Positions 20,483 through 21,787 of a stretch of 21,787 bases of DNA are shown here, piece after piece. Both the position numbers and the translations under genes were made by a program. The stretch comes from an uncultured Oscillospiraceae bacterium. Lineage in GTDB: Bacteria; Bacillota; Clostridia; Oscillospirales; Oscillospiraceae. Location of the stretch: contig CALWWH010000236.1 in NCBI GenBank assembly GCA_944385195.1, positions 1 through 21,787 on the forward strand, in the 5' to 3' direction. The notes under the pieces were generated by a model that searched no databases, was not told the DNA's origin, and saw nothing but the letters and a program-made list of their open reading frames with translations. How positions within the stretch are numbered: the stretch's first letter is position 1; the number at the start of each line of letters is the position of its first letter.

Positions 20483-21676
20483 ATGAGCCGCATGGTCGGT
20501 ACTGTTTCCCGGGGGATTCGCGCCCCAATCATTCGTCAGGGCGATGACCTGGTCGATATCGTGACCAATTGCGTTCTTGAGGCCGCGGCCGAGGACGGAT
20601 TTGAGATCAAGGACCGCGACATCGTTGCCATGACCGAGGCCATCGTCGCCCGCGCCCAGGGCAACTACGCCTCCGTAGACCATATTGCCGCAGATGTCCG
20701 CGCCAAGCTGGGCGGCGAGGACGTGGGCGTGATCTTCCCCATCCTGAGCCGCAACCGCTTCGCCATCTGCCTGCGCGGCATCGCCAAGGGCGCCAAGAAG
20801 GTCGTCCTGATGCTCAGCTACCCCTCCGACGAGGTCGGCAACCACCTGATCAGCCTGGACGCCATGGACGCCAAGGGCGTCGACCCCTACAGGGACGTCC
20901 TGAGCCAGGAGAAGTATCGCGAGCTCTTTGGCTATGAGAAGCACCCCTTCACCGGTGTGGACTACGTCGAGTACTATGAGCAGCTCATCCGCCAGAGCGG
21001 GGCTGAGCCCGTGATCCTCTTTGCCAACGACCCGCGGACCGTGCTGGACTACACCAAGAACGTCCTCTGCTGCGACATCCACACCCGTGAGCGCACCAAG
21101 CGCCTGCTGAAGGCCGCCGGCGCTGCGCGCGTCTTCGGCCTGGACGAGATCCTCAGCGCCCCCGTGGACGGCAGCGGCTACAACGAGCGCTACGGCCTGC
21201 TGGGCAGCAACAAGGCCACCGAGGAGCAGGTCAAGCTCTTCCCCCGCCAGTGCCAGGGGCTGGTGGAGGCCATTCAGCAGCGCCTGCTGGAGAAGACCGG
21301 CAAGTGCGTCGAGGTCATGGTCTACGGCGACGGCGCCTTTAAGGACCCCGTGGGCAAGATCTGGGAGCTGGCCGACCCGGTGGTCTCCCCGGCCTACACG
21401 CCCGGCCTGGAGGGCACCCCCAATGAGCTGAAGCTCAAATATCTGGCGGACAACGACTTTGCAGATCTCTCCGGCGAGGCGCTGAAGAACGCCATCAAGG
21501 AGCAGATCAAGAAGAAGGATGACAACCTGGTGGGCCAGATGGTCTCCGAGGGCACCACGCCCCGGCGCCTGACGGATCTGATCGGCTCCCTCTGCGACCT
21601 GACCGCCGCCTCCGGCGACAAGGGCACCCCCATTGTATACATCCAGGGCTACTTCGACAACTACACCGCCGAATGA
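20483..21676 (+). CDS. CofE-like protein, coenzyme F420-0:L-glutamate ligase family
   Basis: A 397-residue cytoplasmic protein. The N-terminal two-thirds carry F420-ligase (CofE) family features: IRAPIIRQGDDLVDIV (12-27), the DGFEIKDRDIVAMTEAIVARAQGNY block (38-62, matching the family 'DGDIvavTE.iVaraqG' pattern), and FPILSRNRFAICLRGIAKG (85-103). A later YGDGAFKDPVGKIWELADP segment and a C-terminal helical part make it longer than archaeal CofE (about 250 residues). Archaeal and actinobacterial CofE adds glutamates to coenzyme F420-0 with GTP. No F420 biosynthesis or F420-dependent enzyme lies nearby, and most Clostridia do not make F420, so the real substrate is probably different. ATG 20483 follows GAGGAG. 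Single gene with its own promoter and terminator. Confidence 0.85.
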   Translation: MSRMVGTVSRGIRAPIIRQGDDLVDIVTNCVLEAAAEDGFEIKDRDIVAMTEAIVARAQGNYASVDHIAADVRAKLGGEDVGVIFPILSRNRFAICLRGIAKGAKKVVLMLSYPSDEVGNHLISLDAMDAKGVDPYRDVLSQEKYRELFGYEKHPFTGVDYVEYYEQLIRQSGAEPVILFANDPRTVLDYTKNVLCCDIHTRERTKRLLKAAGAARVFGLDEILSAPVDGSGYNERYGLLGSNKATEEQVKLFPRQCQGLVEAIQQRLLEKTGKCVEVMVYGDGAFKDPVGKIWELADPVVSPAYTPGLEGTPNELKLKYLADNDFADLSGEALKNAIKEQIKKKDDNLVGQMVSEGTTPRRLTDLIGSLCDLTAASGDKGTPIVYIQGYFDNYTAE

Positions 21677-21682
21677 GCCGTC

Positions 21683-21714
21683 AAACCCGGGGCGCAAAAG
21701 CGCCCCGGGTTTTT
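21683..21714 (+). terminator. Terminator of CofE-like gene
   Basis: A perfect stem, AAACCCGGGGCGC / GCGCCCCGGGTTT with an AAAA loop, runs into TTTTT. It starts 6 bases after the stop codon. The A-tract on the left arm also makes it usable in the opposite direction. Confidence 0.95.
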
Positions 21715-21725
21715 GCACAGAGGGC

Positions 21726-21754
21726 TTGACAAATCGCCGCCTGTGTGGTATAAG
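21726..21754 (+). promoter_or_regulatory. Promoter of tRNA-Leu
   Basis: TTGACA (21726-21731), 17 bases, TATAAG (21749-21754). The tRNA begins 10 bases after the -10 box, so the primary transcript would have almost no leader. Confidence 0.85.
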
Positions 21755-21764
21755 ATATAAGTAC

Positions 21765-21787
21765 GCGCGAGTGGTGGAATTGGCAGA
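21765..21787 (+). tRNA. tRNA-Leu, 5' end only
   Basis: The last 23 bases give the acceptor strand GCGCGAG, then T8 and G9, the D-stem GTGG and the D-loop AATTGGCAGA, typical of bacterial tRNA-Leu (class II). The anticodon and the rest lie beyond the window, so the isoacceptor cannot be named. Confidence 0.85.

Noticed and set aside
20423..21718. A 431-codon antisense frame over the CofE-like gene
   Set aside because: Low-complexity shadow of a GC-rich gene; its 5' end falls in the terminator hairpin.

Overview
The window looks like chromosomal DNA from an anaerobic, GC-rich member of the Firmicutes (Clostridia, most likely Oscillospirales/Ruminococcaceae-like). The reasons are the Clostridia-type order nusA-ylxR-ylxQ-infB-rbfA-nrnA, the yceD-rpmF pair, strong AGGAGG ribosome binding sites, near-consensus sigma-A promoters with 17-base spacers, SLH-domain surface proteins, and DUF1576 and CofE-like proteins typical of gut Clostridia. 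The lineage is inferred from gene content; no 16S rRNA gene is present.

Layout. (1) 1-5397: the transcription/translation operon: 3' part of nusA, ylxR (rnpM), ylxQ, infB, then an intrinsic terminator, rbfA and nrnA, closed by a second terminator. The usual truB-ribF continuation is absent. (2) 5398-10198: a gene-free regulatory region with a promoter nested in inverted and direct repeats, followed by a 1455-residue secreted protein with N-terminal SLH domains and extreme codon bias, probably the main S-layer protein. (3) 10199-13265, minus strand: a very GC-rich spacer, the azlCD branched-chain amino acid exporter, the yceD-rpmF ribosome pair behind a perfect consensus promoter, and a CYTH-domain protein. 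(4) 13266-15657: a second secreted SLH protein with C-terminal SLH domains and an unusual Tyr/Asn/Cys-rich insertion. (5) 15658-17233: a lower-GC patch with a small four-helix membrane protein of foreign-looking codon use and an unrecognised single-anchor protein. (6) 17264-21787: a cytoplasmic GH43 glycosidase (minus), divergent from a DUF1576 membrane protein; then a CofE-like (F420-0:glutamate ligase family) protein, and the first 23 bases of a tRNA-Leu gene.

How it fits together: most of the window is housekeeping (transcription termination, ribosome assembly, nanoRNA turnover, L32) interleaved with cell-envelope genes. The two SLH proteins carry their wall anchors at opposite ends and both have structured 5' leaders, so they probably build or decorate the same surface layer. 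I found no defence system, CRISPR array, transposase or phage gene. The most interesting items are the operator array at the large S-layer gene, the split domain with its Cys/Tyr-rich insert in the second SLH protein, the CofE-like protein without visible F420 genes, and the atypical patch around 15.7-16.4 kb.
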